This document shows, in pieces, positions 27,374 through 36,877 of a stretch of 64,000 nucleotides of DNA. The translations under genes were made by a program, and so were the position numbers. How positions within the stretch are numbered: the first letter of the stretch is position 1; each line of letters begins with the position of its first letter. The stretch is from Stentor roeselii. Taxonomy: Eukaryota; Ciliophora; Heterotrichea; Heterotrichida; Stentoridae. Location of the stretch: positions 62,001 to 126,000 of the forward strand of contig RSEH01000090.1 of the NCBI GenBank assembly GCA_006503475.1, read 5' to 3'. The notes beneath the pieces are model-generated. The model saw nothing but the letters and a program-made list of their open reading frames with translations, did not search any database and was not told the DNA's origin.

Positions 27374-27847
27374 GTTTTAAGTATAAGATGGAAAGGCTAG
27401 AGACTTCTTAGAGATAGGACTGGGAACTTTGGTTGCTTAAAATGACTGAGGCATCATCTGTCGGATTCAGAGGGCCAGCTTGTGGTGAGAGTTCTAATCA
27501 TGTATTTTTAGTACTTTGGCCATTCGTTCCCTGTTTCACTAATTTTATTTATTCTTGTTTTAATTGTTTGATTATTGTATTGATGAGGTAAAGTTATTGC
27601 TATAAACTTGGAATTATTTAAAATCCAAACAATTTATAGCAGAATATCTCATTCATTATGAATTGTTTGATAAACATTGATTCAGTTTTTGAATGTTTCT
27701 GCAATTTTTAGTTTCATCAATATAGCTGAGAAGGGGCTAAATACAAACATCTATAAGATTAATTTTGATTAATCCTTAAATCTGAAATGTTCAAAGCCTA
27801 TAAATATTCGAAAATTTGTCACTTATACTCTTAACTCTGAAATTTCA
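27374..27847. other. Intergenic, 474 bp, with one possible micro-ORF
   Basis: Mostly AT-rich. The only coding candidate is the 49-codon frame listed separately; no RNA gene recognised. Confidence 0.5.
27442..27591 (+). CDS. Possible micro-protein, 49 aa
   Basis: ATG to TAA, 49 codons, less AT-rich than its surroundings. The first ~20 residues are polar (MTEASSVGFRGPACGESS); the rest is hydrophobic with several Cys (FLVLWPFVPCFTNFIYSCF...CLIIVLMR) and could be a membrane helix. No relative is known to me, so coding status is uncertain. Confidence 0.3.
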   Translation: MTEASSVGFRGPACGESSNHVFLVLWPFVPCFTNFIYSCFNCLIIVLMR

Positions 27848-28540
27848 ATGAAAGCTTTCAACAAATATCTAAGGAATAACTATGAATTACCTTGGCCAGC
27901 CCTAAAAAAATCCAGTCTTGTACCTTCGATTCCATCTTCATTCCCCATTTCCGTTAACTTATCCCAACGGTTAATAAATAATTTAACGTCGCTAATGTTT
28001 CAAAGAAGCTCTGATACAAAATACCCGTCAGCAATACGAAAGCGAGTCGACGGTGACTGGAACTGCCCGAAATGCCAGAACCTGAACTTTTCCTTTCGAG
28101 ACAAATGCAACAAATGTCAGCAACAAAAAGAATATTCAAATGCTTTTGACTGTTTCCTCTACATAATGCCTCCATCAATCAACGAGATTCACGAAGAAGA
28201 AGAAGCAACGAGTTCTTCTCGATTTGCTTTGGCGCAGCTTCCATCGATTTCTCCTTTTTTACGGGAAAAATTCATGAAAACGCCTTCAACTATAAACCCA
28301 GTAACGTCTAGGTTGTTAAAGTTTGATAAAGAAAACACTGAAAAGTCTTCCTCAGAGGCACTTAATTCAGAAAAACCTAATTCAAAAGAAGTAGAAGAGC
28401 TACTTAGCAAAGCAAAAAAACCCAGCACACAACGACAAGGCGATTGGCTCTGTCTTCAATGCAATAACTTTAACTTTGCATTTCGAAATGAATGTAATGT
28501 TTGTAGTAACTCGAAAACTGGGAGTATCCAAATATCCTAA
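27848..28540 (+). CDS. Protein with two RanBP2-type zinc fingers
   Basis: Two fingers of the W-x-C-x2-C-x3-N-x6-C-x2-C type: GDWNCPKCQNLNFSFRDKCNKC at about 69-90 and GDWLCLQCNNFNFAFRNECNVC near the C-terminus. Such fingers commonly bind single-stranded RNA or ubiquitin; the paired N-F-x-F-R residues are like those in the RNA-binding ZRANB2 group. The middle is Ser/Glu-rich. 230 aa. The last codons are duplicated downstream in a 72-bp repeat. Confidence 0.9.
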   Translation: MKAFNKYLRNNYELPWPALKKSSLVPSIPSSFPISVNLSQRLINNLTSLMFQRSSDTKYPSAIRKRVDGDWNCPKCQNLNFSFRDKCNKCQQQKEYSNAFDCFLYIMPPSINEIHEEEEATSSSRFALAQLPSISPFLREKFMKTPSTINPVTSRLLKFDKENTEKSSSEALNSEKPNSKEVEELLSKAKKPSTQRQGDWLCLQCNNFNFAFRNECNVCSNSKTGSIQIS

Positions 28541-28649
28541 TTAGAAAATTTAATTTAATAGATATTACTGAATGTGATAAAATCGAAAACTGGGAGTATC
28601 CAAAAATCCTGATTAGAAAATTTAATAGATATTCACTGAATGATATAAA
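28511..28649. repeat. 72-bp tandem duplication containing a gene end
   Basis: Unit 1 (28511-28582) contains the last codons and stop of the zinc-finger gene. Unit 2 (28583-28649) repeats it with a few changes, again reading SKTGSIQ-S then a stop, and ends at the start codon of the MGCxxC gene at 28650. Confidence 0.9.
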
Positions 28650-28838
28650 ATGGGATGTGCCTCGTGCATCACTCGCAAGTACCCAAAAATTTCCTATCAA
28701 GAGACCAACAAGTGTTCTGAAGACCAATCAAATGACCTGAAAATCGCTCCAATGTTTATAATTCGAGAAGTAAGTGCACGTAATGAAGAATCTGCACTTC
28801 CCTCACGATTTCAATCAAACAACGACGGATGTTTATAA
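28650..28838 (+). CDS. Small MGCxxC protein, predicted N-myristoylated/palmitoylated, 62 aa
   Basis: Starts MGCASCITRKYPKISYQE, so Gly2, Cys3 and Cys6 are placed for double lipidation. It shares the N-terminal motif MGC-x2-C-x2-RK-x-PKI and the C-terminal motif IREVSARNEESALPSR with the gene at 2157-2390; the middle differs in length and sequence. The start codon follows TATAAA directly and abuts the duplicated end of the previous gene. It is convergent (27 bp) with a PP2C whose own N-terminus, MGLCC, also looks lipidated. Function unknown. Confidence 0.75.
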   Translation: MGCASCITRKYPKISYQETNKCSEDQSNDLKIAPMFIIREVSARNEESALPSRFQSNNDGCL

Positions 28839-28865
28839 TATTATCTAAGCATTGTGTATTAATCC

Positions 28866-30182
28866 CTACCTGTTGGCATCTCTGCCAAAAAACCCTTTTC
28901 TTGTAAAATTTTCCTTAACTTCCAATTCATTTTCCTTATCTTCTGAAAAAGAAGTTTTCAAAAACATAGTATCAGCTTTTTCAATCATTGAAGGCAACTC
29001 GATGACAACACAAGAAATATCATCAATCGTTGAGTCCTCATTTTCGACCTTTGCAAGCCATCTTAGTCTAGCCTCTTCACAAAGCAATTGAGAAATACAG
29101 CTATTTGCAGGTGTAACAATTTCACAAACTGGAGGCTTTTCCGTGTCTTTCATGCAGAGACCTCGATGACTTTCAATGAAATCCACACAGTCCTTGTTAG
29201 TCATGACCCTCCAAACTCCATCTGAAGCAGCAACAAGAAATTTATCATTAGAAGTAATTGCATGAGAGTTTATTTGAGGCATGCTTGAAATTCCAATTTC
29301 TTTTAAAAGAGTATCTCCTAATGTTCGCGATAAGGTCAGTCCTTTAATACTTGAGAAATTTGGAGACACTCGGTAAGGGCCGAAGTAATTTCCGTATTCA
29401 TCTTTAAGTCTTTTCACTTTTCCACCTTTTGAAACTATTCTTAAAGTCTCACTTGGAGAGTCTGGCCGATGGTCAGTTGAAAGTTGAACAGCGGTTAAAG
29501 AGTCCATCAAATACTTCCCCCTCGCCTTAGACACTTCACTTAAAAACTGAAATCGATTGTGAAGAGACATGTGTCTTCTTGGAACAATGCTTACTTGCTC
29601 TTCAGTTGCCAGGACAAGCCGGTTGCATCCTAGATTAGAGACGAAGATTTCACTGTTACAAATAAGGAAAATCAAGCAACTTGCTCCAGAATTCGAAATG
29701 TCGATTCCTGAGCATTGTTCAAGTTGAAACTCGAGAAATTGGATAAGGTCTTCTAAGAATTTTGTGTAGTCTTCTGAGTAGTTCTGCACTTGGCTTGAAA
29801 AGAAGAAGTCTGCTTCAGATATGCAAAAACTTACGATTTTTTCACCGTCTTTTCCGTGACCGTCGAAAAGTCCTGATATTAGTCTTTCTTCCTCGCTTGA
29901 TATAAAACAGAAGTCTCGACAGACCTTGTTGAAGTTTCCTCGAGGGTCTTTACCTGGCAATACGCAGGCTGAGGCAAGAAAAGGATGGCCCAGGTTGTAT
30001 TCTTGAGATATTGCTAGGATTGGCTCGGTGTTTGTTAACTCTAGACTTTCTTTTCGGATTATTCGCTCTCGAGAGTTACGTTGTTTTATTGTGATCATTG
30101 TTTTACGGGGGTATTTCACGTCTACGCTATAGTAGATTGTTGATGCGTTTACTTTTTTGGTTCGCGTACAGCATAAACCCAT
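28866..30182 (-). CDS. PP2C/PPM-type Ser/Thr phosphatase with lipidation motif
   Basis: Mg2+/Mn2+-dependent phosphatase. Motifs in order: VCRDFCFIS with metal-binding Asp90, GLFDGHGKDG (104-113) with Asp107, SGASCLIFLI, LSTDHRPDSPSE, GLTLSRTLGD, FLVAASDGVW and a final DDISCVVIEL with the last metal Asp. All expected acidic residues are present, so it is probably active. The N-terminus MGLCC predicts myristoyl plus palmitoyl anchoring to a membrane. The C-terminal ~45 residues are a charged tail. 438 aa. Confidence 0.9.
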   Translation of the reverse strand: MGLCCTRTKKVNASTIYYSVDVKYPRKTMITIKQRNSRERIIRKESLELTNTEPILAISQEYNLGHPFLASACVLPGKDPRGNFNKVCRDFCFISSEEERLISGLFDGHGKDGEKIVSFCISEADFFFSSQVQNYSEDYTKFLEDLIQFLEFQLEQCSGIDISNSGASCLIFLICNSEIFVSNLGCNRLVLATEEQVSIVPRRHMSLHNRFQFLSEVSKARGKYLMDSLTAVQLSTDHRPDSPSETLRIVSKGGKVKRLKDEYGNYFGPYRVSPNFSSIKGLTLSRTLGDTLLKEIGISSMPQINSHAITSNDKFLVAASDGVWRVMTNKDCVDFIESHRGLCMKDTEKPPVCEIVTPANSCISQLLCEEARLRWLAKVENEDSTIDDISCVVIELPSMIEKADTMFLKTSFSEDKENELEVKENFTRKGFFGRDANR

Positions 30183-31000
30183 TAATTCAAATTTTAACGA
30201 ATAAATCGACAGTTCAGTTGAAGTTGATTAACATGAAATAGTTAACTAAATTAAAGAAAGTGTAATTTTAATTATCGCTGCTCAGTTTATTTTATAATCA
30301 CTAAGTTCATCATTAAGAATTTTCAATATGAATCTTTTTGAAACTTGAGATACCTTTTCTTTAGGTTAAATATTATTTTGAAAAGTTTATCTTAATAATT
30401 TTTCTGAGAGTTAATAAAATTAGCATTGAAATTTACTTATTAAAACAGGATTGACAAAATAATCTAATAGTTGTTTACACCTTTGAACAATCAGCTTCAT
30501 TTCTCATACAAGGTAATAAAAAACATTCAAATTAGACTCTTTTCTATAAAAATTTCTAATAATTTTTTATTTATTGAGAAAGAATAACTATCATCAAAGG
30601 ATTGATTTATAAAATTTTCAAGATAAACTTGGTGCATATGGAAAATTTTGGATTTATTAAATTGGAGGTTAAATGAGTTTCTATTTGCATATTTTTGAGA
30701 AATTCATGTCTATCTTTGCATTTTTTCTTGATCTTTTAATGGAAGTCAGCACAATATGTAGAAGATACTTAAAATAATTATTTCATATTGAACATTAATG
30801 TTATTAATAGGATTATTTTTTTTATTTGGTAATAGAAAACTTCTTTATTTTTACCTATAATTTTGAATAAATCGAACTGATAAATGTCTTAAAAGACATA
30901 AAGATTGAACTATTTTAGTAAGACAACTATTTTCTGGTCTAATGCTGTCTATTATAATTATATTAGGGTTTATTCTCATCATTAAAAAGCTACCTGAGCC
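30183..31000. other. Intergenic, 818 bp, no gene seen
   Basis: Very AT-rich. No convincing frame, tRNA box or repeat was recognised up to the edge of the tandem duplication. Confidence 0.6.
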
Positions 31001-31256
31001 AATCAGAATATGAAATCTAGGCCACTAATTAATTCTCTTAAATCAGTTGAAATTTATCAACTCAGGTCTTCTCATCAAGCGTTCTTGATGAAAATTAATA
31101 ATTTTGAAAATTTCTAAAAAACTTAATTTACCCTTTCATAACTTCGCAACTTTTCACTGAATATCAAATTTATCTCCACATAAAGATTATATTCTAATTT
31201 AATACTTTGATTCAAGCTAAATTAATATATTCAACTTTTTAAACTAATCTAAAAGA

Positions 31257-32378
31257 CTAAACTCTTGAACAATATGCCTCAAGTCTCAAGCACATATTAT
31301 TTTTAAAAGTTTTTGGAATTATTTTCATCGCCAATGCTACAAAAGGGACAAACTCAATAGAATTAATTGAAAACATATCATAGCACGCAAGAAATTCAGC
31401 ACCGTTGTCATAGTCTATCCAATTAATCCCATCAACTGTATATGATATAGAAAGACTGATTATCCACCCATAATAAATATTTTTTCCTCTAGATTGAAAA
31501 GAAATCCTATGCCACCTTACCGGAACAGGTGAAGCAATTATTGCATCGTTCTTTGATTGAACATGATTTGAACACCATGGAGATAAATTTGATTTACTTC
31601 TAAAATTTAGGAACATCTCTTCAGGTTGATGATATTCGTCCCAAAAAGTATGAGATATTACATTGAAACCAGATTGAATTGCATTAATCAAAACAAGTCT
31701 TTCAGAAGGAGGTTCAGCTTCATAATAAATATCAGAAATATACATTTCAGCCCTTAGAGAAATCTTACTATTCCATCCTACAGGCAAGACTTTAACAGCC
31801 CTTGCTACAAAAGGATCAAAAGTATTATTCACTCCTTGACTATTCTCAGTATTTCCTTGAAAAATTAACCCTTTTTTATACATATACCAAGAGTTTCCAT
31901 CTAAAGTATATTGGATTCTGTAACTTTGCACCCATTGTTGCTGAGTCAAGTCTCCTCTTGTCTCAATTGAATGGAACTGGACTGGTTGGGATGCTGAAAA
32001 CATGAGATAGGCATCTGAATTATATGGGACCCATGAACCTGAACCTACTCTAGACACAATGTCAAGTCTTGCTTTGTTTGACTTTGAATCGTAATCTTGT
32101 GATGAAGACTCTAATTGCTTTAACATTCCACTTTGTACTCCTGGGTAAATTATTAAAGGAAATGTTTCTCGCTTTTCTGTGTCTATCATTTGGAAGACTT
32201 CATTCAAAGCACTTGAGCTTGACTCTAAGAAACTCAGGATTTGAGCGTCGCAAGATATTGAAGAGTCTGAGGATCTGTAAGTTAAACATTCTCTGAGATT
32301 TGATACGATTTCAACTGTAAAAGTATCTAAGAAACTCAGGGATGTTTGAGTAATCATCAAACATATGAAGGTTTTCAT
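31257..32378 (-). CDS. Secreted two-domain discoidin (F5/8 type C) lectin, copy 1
   Basis: 373 aa. Signal peptide about 1-17 (MKTFICLMITQTSLSFL), a short lead region, then two F5/8 type C domains at about 75-217 and 228-371. Domain 1 has IQYTLDGNSWYMY and ARAVKVLPVGWNSKISLR; domain 2 has ISYTVDGINWIDY and ALAMKIIPKT. The repeated VDG/LDG-x-(S/N)W and A-x-K-x-x-P signatures are those of coagulation-factor/discoidin domains, which bind carbohydrate or lipid. Probably secreted or in the cell coat. It differs from the neighbouring copy at 18 residues, 17 of them after residue 169. Confidence 0.9.
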   Translation of the reverse strand: MKTFICLMITQTSLSFLDTFTVEIVSNLRECLTYRSSDSSISCDAQILSFLESSSSALNEVFQMIDTEKRETFPLIIYPGVQSGMLKQLESSSQDYDSKSNKARLDIVSRVGSGSWVPYNSDAYLMFSASQPVQFHSIETRGDLTQQQWVQSYRIQYTLDGNSWYMYKKGLIFQGNTENSQGVNNTFDPFVARAVKVLPVGWNSKISLRAEMYISDIYYEAEPPSERLVLINAIQSGFNVISHTFWDEYHQPEEMFLNFRSKSNLSPWCSNHVQSKNDAIIASPVPVRWHRISFQSRGKNIYYGWIISLSISYTVDGINWIDYDNGAEFLACYDMFSINSIEFVPFVALAMKIIPKTFKNNMCLRLEAYCSRV

Positions 32379-32818
32379 TTATTAGTTTAAAAAGATCATA
32401 AATTCAATAAGAGATTAAAGTTTTAAATAATAATGAAGTTTTTCTTATTGATAGATATTTAGTATTTTCTTGTAGGATAATTGCAGATAAAAATCGAGTG
32501 AAATTAATCCTATGTGTTAAAAATTCAAACTGTTTAAAAACAGATTTTATCAGGTTTTTTAATCAGACTATGAAATCAAAGCCAAAAATTTATTCTTTCA
32601 AGAAGTTAAAATTTATCAACTCAGGTCTTCTCATCAAGCGTTCTCTCGATGAAATGTATAAATTTAAAATTTTCTAAAGAACTTAACCTTATATTTTCAT
32701 AACTTCGCAACTCTTTCACTAAATATCATGATTTATCTCCACATAAAAATTACACTATATTTTAATACTTTCAATTGAGATAAATTAATCAATTTCACTT
32801 TAAAACTAAACTAAAAGA

Positions 32819-33940
32819 CTAAACTCTTGAACAATATGCCTCAAGTCTCAGGCATACATTATTTTTATAAGTTTTTGGAATTATTTTCATCGCCAATGCT
32901 ACAAAAGGGACAAACTCAATAGAATTAATTGAAAATTTATCATAGCATGCAAGAAATTCATTTCCGTTGTCATAATCTATCCAATTAATCCCATCAACTG
33001 TATATGATATAGAAAGACTGGTTATCCACCCGTAATAAATATCTTTTCCTCTAGATTGAAAAGAAATCCGATGCCACCTTACCGGAACAGGTGAAGCAAT
33101 AATCGCGTAGTGCTTTGATTGATCATGATTTGAACACCATGGTGAAAAATTTGAATTAGTTCTGAAATTTAGGAACATTTTTTCAGGTTGATGATATTCG
33201 TCCCAAAAAGTATAAGATATTACATTGAAACCAGATTGAATTGCATTAATCAAAACAAGTCTTTCAGAAGGAGGTTCAGCTTCATAATAAATATCAGAAA
33301 TATACATTTCAACCCTTAGAGAAATCTTACTATTCCATCCTATAGGCAAAACTTTAACAGCCCTCGCTACAAAAGGATCAAAAGTATTATTCACACCTTG
33401 ACTATTCTCAGTATTTCCTTGAAAAATTAACCTTTTTTTGTACATATACCAAGAGTTTCCATCTAAAGTATATTGGATTCTGTAACTTTGCACCCATTGT
33501 TGCTGAGTCAAGTCTCCTCTTGTCTCAATTGAATGGAACTGGACTGGTTGTGATGCTGAAAACATGAGATAGGCATCTGAATTATATGGGACCCATGAAC
33601 CTGAACCTACTCTAGACACGATGTCAAGTCTTGCTTTGTTTGACTTTGAATCGTAATCTTGTGATGAAGACTCTAATTGCTTTAACATTCCACTTTGTAC
33701 TCCTGGATAAATTATTAGAGGAAATGTTTCTCGCTTTTCTGTGTCTATCATTTGGAAGACTTCATTCAAAGCACTTGAGCTTGACTCTAAGAAACTCAGG
33801 ATTTGAGCGTCGCAAGATATTGAAGAGTCTGAGGATCTGTAAGTTAAACATTCTCTGAGATTTGATACGATTTCAACTGTAAAAGTGTCTAAGAAACTCA
33901 GGGATGTTTGAGTAATCATCAAACATATGAAGATTTTCAT
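32819..33940 (-). CDS. Secreted two-domain discoidin (F5/8 type C) lectin, copy 2
   Basis: 373 aa, a near-copy of the gene at 31257-32378 with the same signal peptide and two F5/8 type C domains. Only one of the first 169 residues differs (Thr3 to Ile), against 17 in the rest, mostly in domain 2: H243Y, E254K, S261T, K262N, L265F, V273D, N277H, D278Y, N300D, I307T, A327N, M335K, F358Y and M362V (copy 1 to copy 2). Both copies are open and look functional. Both have their own upstream region within the repeat, ending AATAA before the ATG. Confidence 0.9.
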   Translation of the reverse strand: MKIFICLMITQTSLSFLDTFTVEIVSNLRECLTYRSSDSSISCDAQILSFLESSSSALNEVFQMIDTEKRETFPLIIYPGVQSGMLKQLESSSQDYDSKSNKARLDIVSRVGSGSWVPYNSDAYLMFSASQPVQFHSIETRGDLTQQQWVQSYRIQYTLDGNSWYMYKKRLIFQGNTENSQGVNNTFDPFVARAVKVLPIGWNSKISLRVEMYISDIYYEAEPPSERLVLINAIQSGFNVISYTFWDEYHQPEKMFLNFRTNSNFSPWCSNHDQSKHYAIIASPVPVRWHRISFQSRGKDIYYGWITSLSISYTVDGINWIDYDNGNEFLACYDKFSINSIEFVPFVALAMKIIPKTYKNNVCLRLEAYCSRV

Positions 33941-34117
33941 TTATTAGTTTAAAAGATCATAAATTCAATAAAAGATTAAAGTTGTAAATAATAATGATTT
34001 TTTTTTTTTTATAGATATTTAGTGTATTCTTGTAGGTTAATGCAGATAAAAATCTAGTGAAATTAATCCTATATGTTCAAATTCAAACTGTTTTAAACAG
34101 ATTTTATCAGGTTTTTT

Positions 34118-35521
34118 AATCAGATAGTCTGATTGAACCCAAGACAAAGAAATAAAGACTTAATACTACAAAGGAAGATCAAGCAAGCATGCTATCGAGA
34201 TATTGATTCAATAAAATTGTTAAATTTGAAAGTTAAGAAACTAGATAGTTTTACAAAAACTAGGATAGATATTTTGAAAACGAACTGTTATTAATGGTTT
34301 TATACATATGTGAGATAATATGTACCATGATCTTCAGTAAATTATAAGATTAAATTGACTTCAGCAACTGTGAGAAACTCATTGAAATTACTTAAAGTTT
34401 ACATTTACCACTAACCTTCGATTCTTGGATTTCATAAAAAACTTAAAGAAAATATATTTTTTTTTACATTCAAGACCTATCAAGTTTTATACACCGACAA
34501 CCAAAGCTACTTTAATGATTAAAAAATAAGTTTCAATAAAAGAATTCAATTCACTTCCTACTGAATTAAATGAGCTGTATAAAAACGAGGGTCTTTTAGA
34601 GGAAACACTGATAATCCTCCAAATTTCAAAAAATCTTTCTTTTTTGTTGCCAGGTCATAAGAATTATCCTTAAAGTATTGTTTTTAACAAATAATAAGAG
34701 CTGAAGCTTATATTTCAATACTTTGTTATGCTCAATCTTTAAAATTATGGTCTTGATTTGCTGCTTTACATTGGATTAAGGTCTAGACTTCCAATATGTG
34801 GGCTCTTATTCATATGGCTTAATAAGCTTGACTTAATTTGAGTCTTTGGAAATTATGAATGCGCAACTTCTCTTCATACAAATCATTTGCTAATTTTTTC
34901 AGTTCCTAACGTAAGAAGGCACCATGTTGCAGTTCAAGATAGAAAACTTGATAGTATTGCTTATAGGTGAGCAGTTTTAACATCTTAAATACAGAAAATA
35001 AATTGAATAAATTGATTATCATTAATTAATGTTACATGATCATCGATTTTTAAATATTAGAATTAATTATAAGATGGAAATTTTTTTTAATGGAGGATTT
35101 TACAATATTATATTGTTTAATTATTTTCCTGGAGATTTTCTATATTTTTTTATATAAATCAGTTTATTGATTATTATTTTGGTCGATTATTGAATATATT
35201 CATATAGTAGATTACTTTTACGATTTTACTGTTAATTTAATCAAACTTACAAAGTTTACATCTGTGGGAATTGAAATCAATAAAAAAGTTTTGATTGAAT
35301 CACTATGTATGCTAAGTAAATATTTTAAAGCTTTCATTATTCTGTATTTATAATACTTAGTAATTGCAATTATATAATAATTGGTCTCAAATATCAACTT
35401 TAATGAAATAATATTCTTATAAAAACCCTCTTTTCAAAACCCAACTACACCTCATCAAAAATCAAACCTAATCCTCCCAATTCCTACTCACATCTAAAAC
35501 TATCCACTTAACACTCTTATT
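34118..35521. other. Intergenic, 1.4 kb, no gene seen
   Basis: AT-rich on both strands, with no open frame of more than a few tens of codons and no recognised RNA gene. The last ~120 bp, next to CFAP20's 3' end, are C/A-rich on the plus strand. Confidence 0.6.
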
Positions 35522-36094
35522 TTATTGTTTCTGTAAAGGCAAGAAAAGTTTAAACTCAGGCGGTAGTTCTTCTTCAGAATAAAGCCTATCACTAAAATAA
35601 ATCCTCCTAAGCCTACAATTCGCATGAAGTTGAACTCTTAAAGTTTCAATATAATTCGTTCCATAAGCCCTTCTAGTAAAATCACTTAAATTGAACTGAA
35701 TCTGATTCCATCCTTCATCAAGTCTCATGGGCATGGTGCAAATGAAAGGTTTGACCCTTGTAGTGCTTTGATAGTTCGAAGCCCTAAACCGCCTTCTGAT
35801 ATTTTTATCATCCAAGACCTGAACTTCAAAAGTGAAGTATTTCTTCAAGTTCTTGATAATCATGACTAAAAACGGCAGCTTTATGCCCAGTGTCTGATTC
35901 GCGTCAGCAGGGCAGGTGATGAAAGTGGTCGAAACATTAGTTCCCATGATTTCCAGCACTGAAGACTGGATGTCGGTGTCAGTTATTCGCTTGATGTGCC
36001 CGTTTCTCACGTTTTTGTCCCAGATCTGCAGGGGCTTCGCACCGATGCTGTAGAGAATCGACAAAAAACCTGATTGAAAAGTATTCTTAAACAT
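35522..36094 (-). CDS. CFAP20: CFAP20 (BUG22) ciliary inner-junction protein
   Basis: 190 aa, almost identical to animal CFAP20 along its length: it starts [20 protein letters not shown], holds [33 protein letters not shown] and [20 protein letters not shown], and ends with [20 protein letters not shown]20 sits at the inner junction between the A and B tubules of axonemal doublets and controls ciliary beat; it is also found at basal bodies. No intron. Because of its conservation this gene is a useful check that the code is standard and that no bases are missing here. Confidence 0.98.
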   Translation of the reverse strand: MFKNTFQSGFLSILYSIGAKPLQIWDKNVRNGHIKRITDTDIQSSVLEIMGTNVSTTFITCPADANQTLGIKLPFLVMIIKNLKKYFTFEVQVLDDKNIRRRFRASNYQSTTRVKPFICTMPMRLDEGWNQIQFNLSDFTRRAYGTNYIETLRVQLHANCRLRRIYFSDRLYSEEELPPEFKLFLPLQKQ

Positions 36095-36877
36095 TCGAAT
36101 AACTGCAGATTATTATCGGTCCATTAAGAATTGTTTTGTGATTGATTTTTAATGTTTGGTCTTGTGTAGGTTTATTTTTGGTGAGTTTGACTGTTGAATG
36201 AGAGACTTTTTGATAGATGGTGAAGGGCTTGAAGTTTAGAGAATTTTGATTTTAGGAGTTGTTGGTTAAGTTTAGGTTTTTTGAAGGAGTGGTGAGTAGG
36301 ATCGGGTTGGACCGGATTTGGAGATTTGTGATGGTGAAGAGTTTTTAAATATTGTGAAATCTTGTGAGGTTGAATGAATGTTGGGGATTTTTTTTAAGAA
36401 TTTAAAAATAACTTAGAAACTTGAATCTTTTCTAAACAATCAAAACATTTTCCAAACACCTTATAGCGAGTTTATAATAAAAGACCTGGTTATTCAATTT
36501 AAACTTTAACTAAATTGAAAGATATGAAGATATAAAAGTTTTGAAAATTTAACATTTTTACACTTCTACTTTCAATTTTTTCAAAGTTTGTTACAGTTGT
36601 ATAGAAGATCATGAAACTATAAATATCATCGAAAACTTCCTAAAGAAAAGACTTAAATTCAACCTTGAAAAGTTTATTCGTTAAGTTGAATCATCAAAAG
36701 CAATAAAAATATCCATAATATTTCAATTCCTAAATTTAAAACGATGCATTTTCCTCCTTTCAAACCATCTCAAGCAATATCCAAAAAAAAAAATCCAAAC
36801 TTCTAAAAACGATATTCTTCACACACAAGATAAAAAAACCCATTAAAACTAATCATTTACCCAAAATCTTAAAAATA
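36095..36877. other. Divergent intergenic region, 783 bp, no gene seen
   Basis: Plus strand is G/T-rich next to CFAP20 (its upstream side) and C/A-rich next to the TBC gene. No frame or RNA gene recognised. Confidence 0.6.

Larger units (their letters stand above)
31001..34117. repeat. Tandem duplication, two units of ~1.56 kb, each with one lectin gene
   Basis: Units 31001-32560 and 32561-34117. The start and stop of the two genes are exactly 1562 bp apart, and flanking non-coding sequence is shared as well. The sequence AATCAG occurs at both outer edges and at the junction (31001, 32561, 34118), which would fit unequal crossing-over at short homology. Confidence 0.93.

Noticed and set aside
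31802-33858. Plus-strand frames repeated in both lectin copies
   Set aside because: They recur only because the DNA is duplicated; the lectin frames on the other strand carry conserved domains and signal peptides.
34118-34150. tRNA-like B-box GGTTCAATC on the minus strand
   Set aside because: The box lacks the final CC and no A-box or cloverleaf could be found around it.
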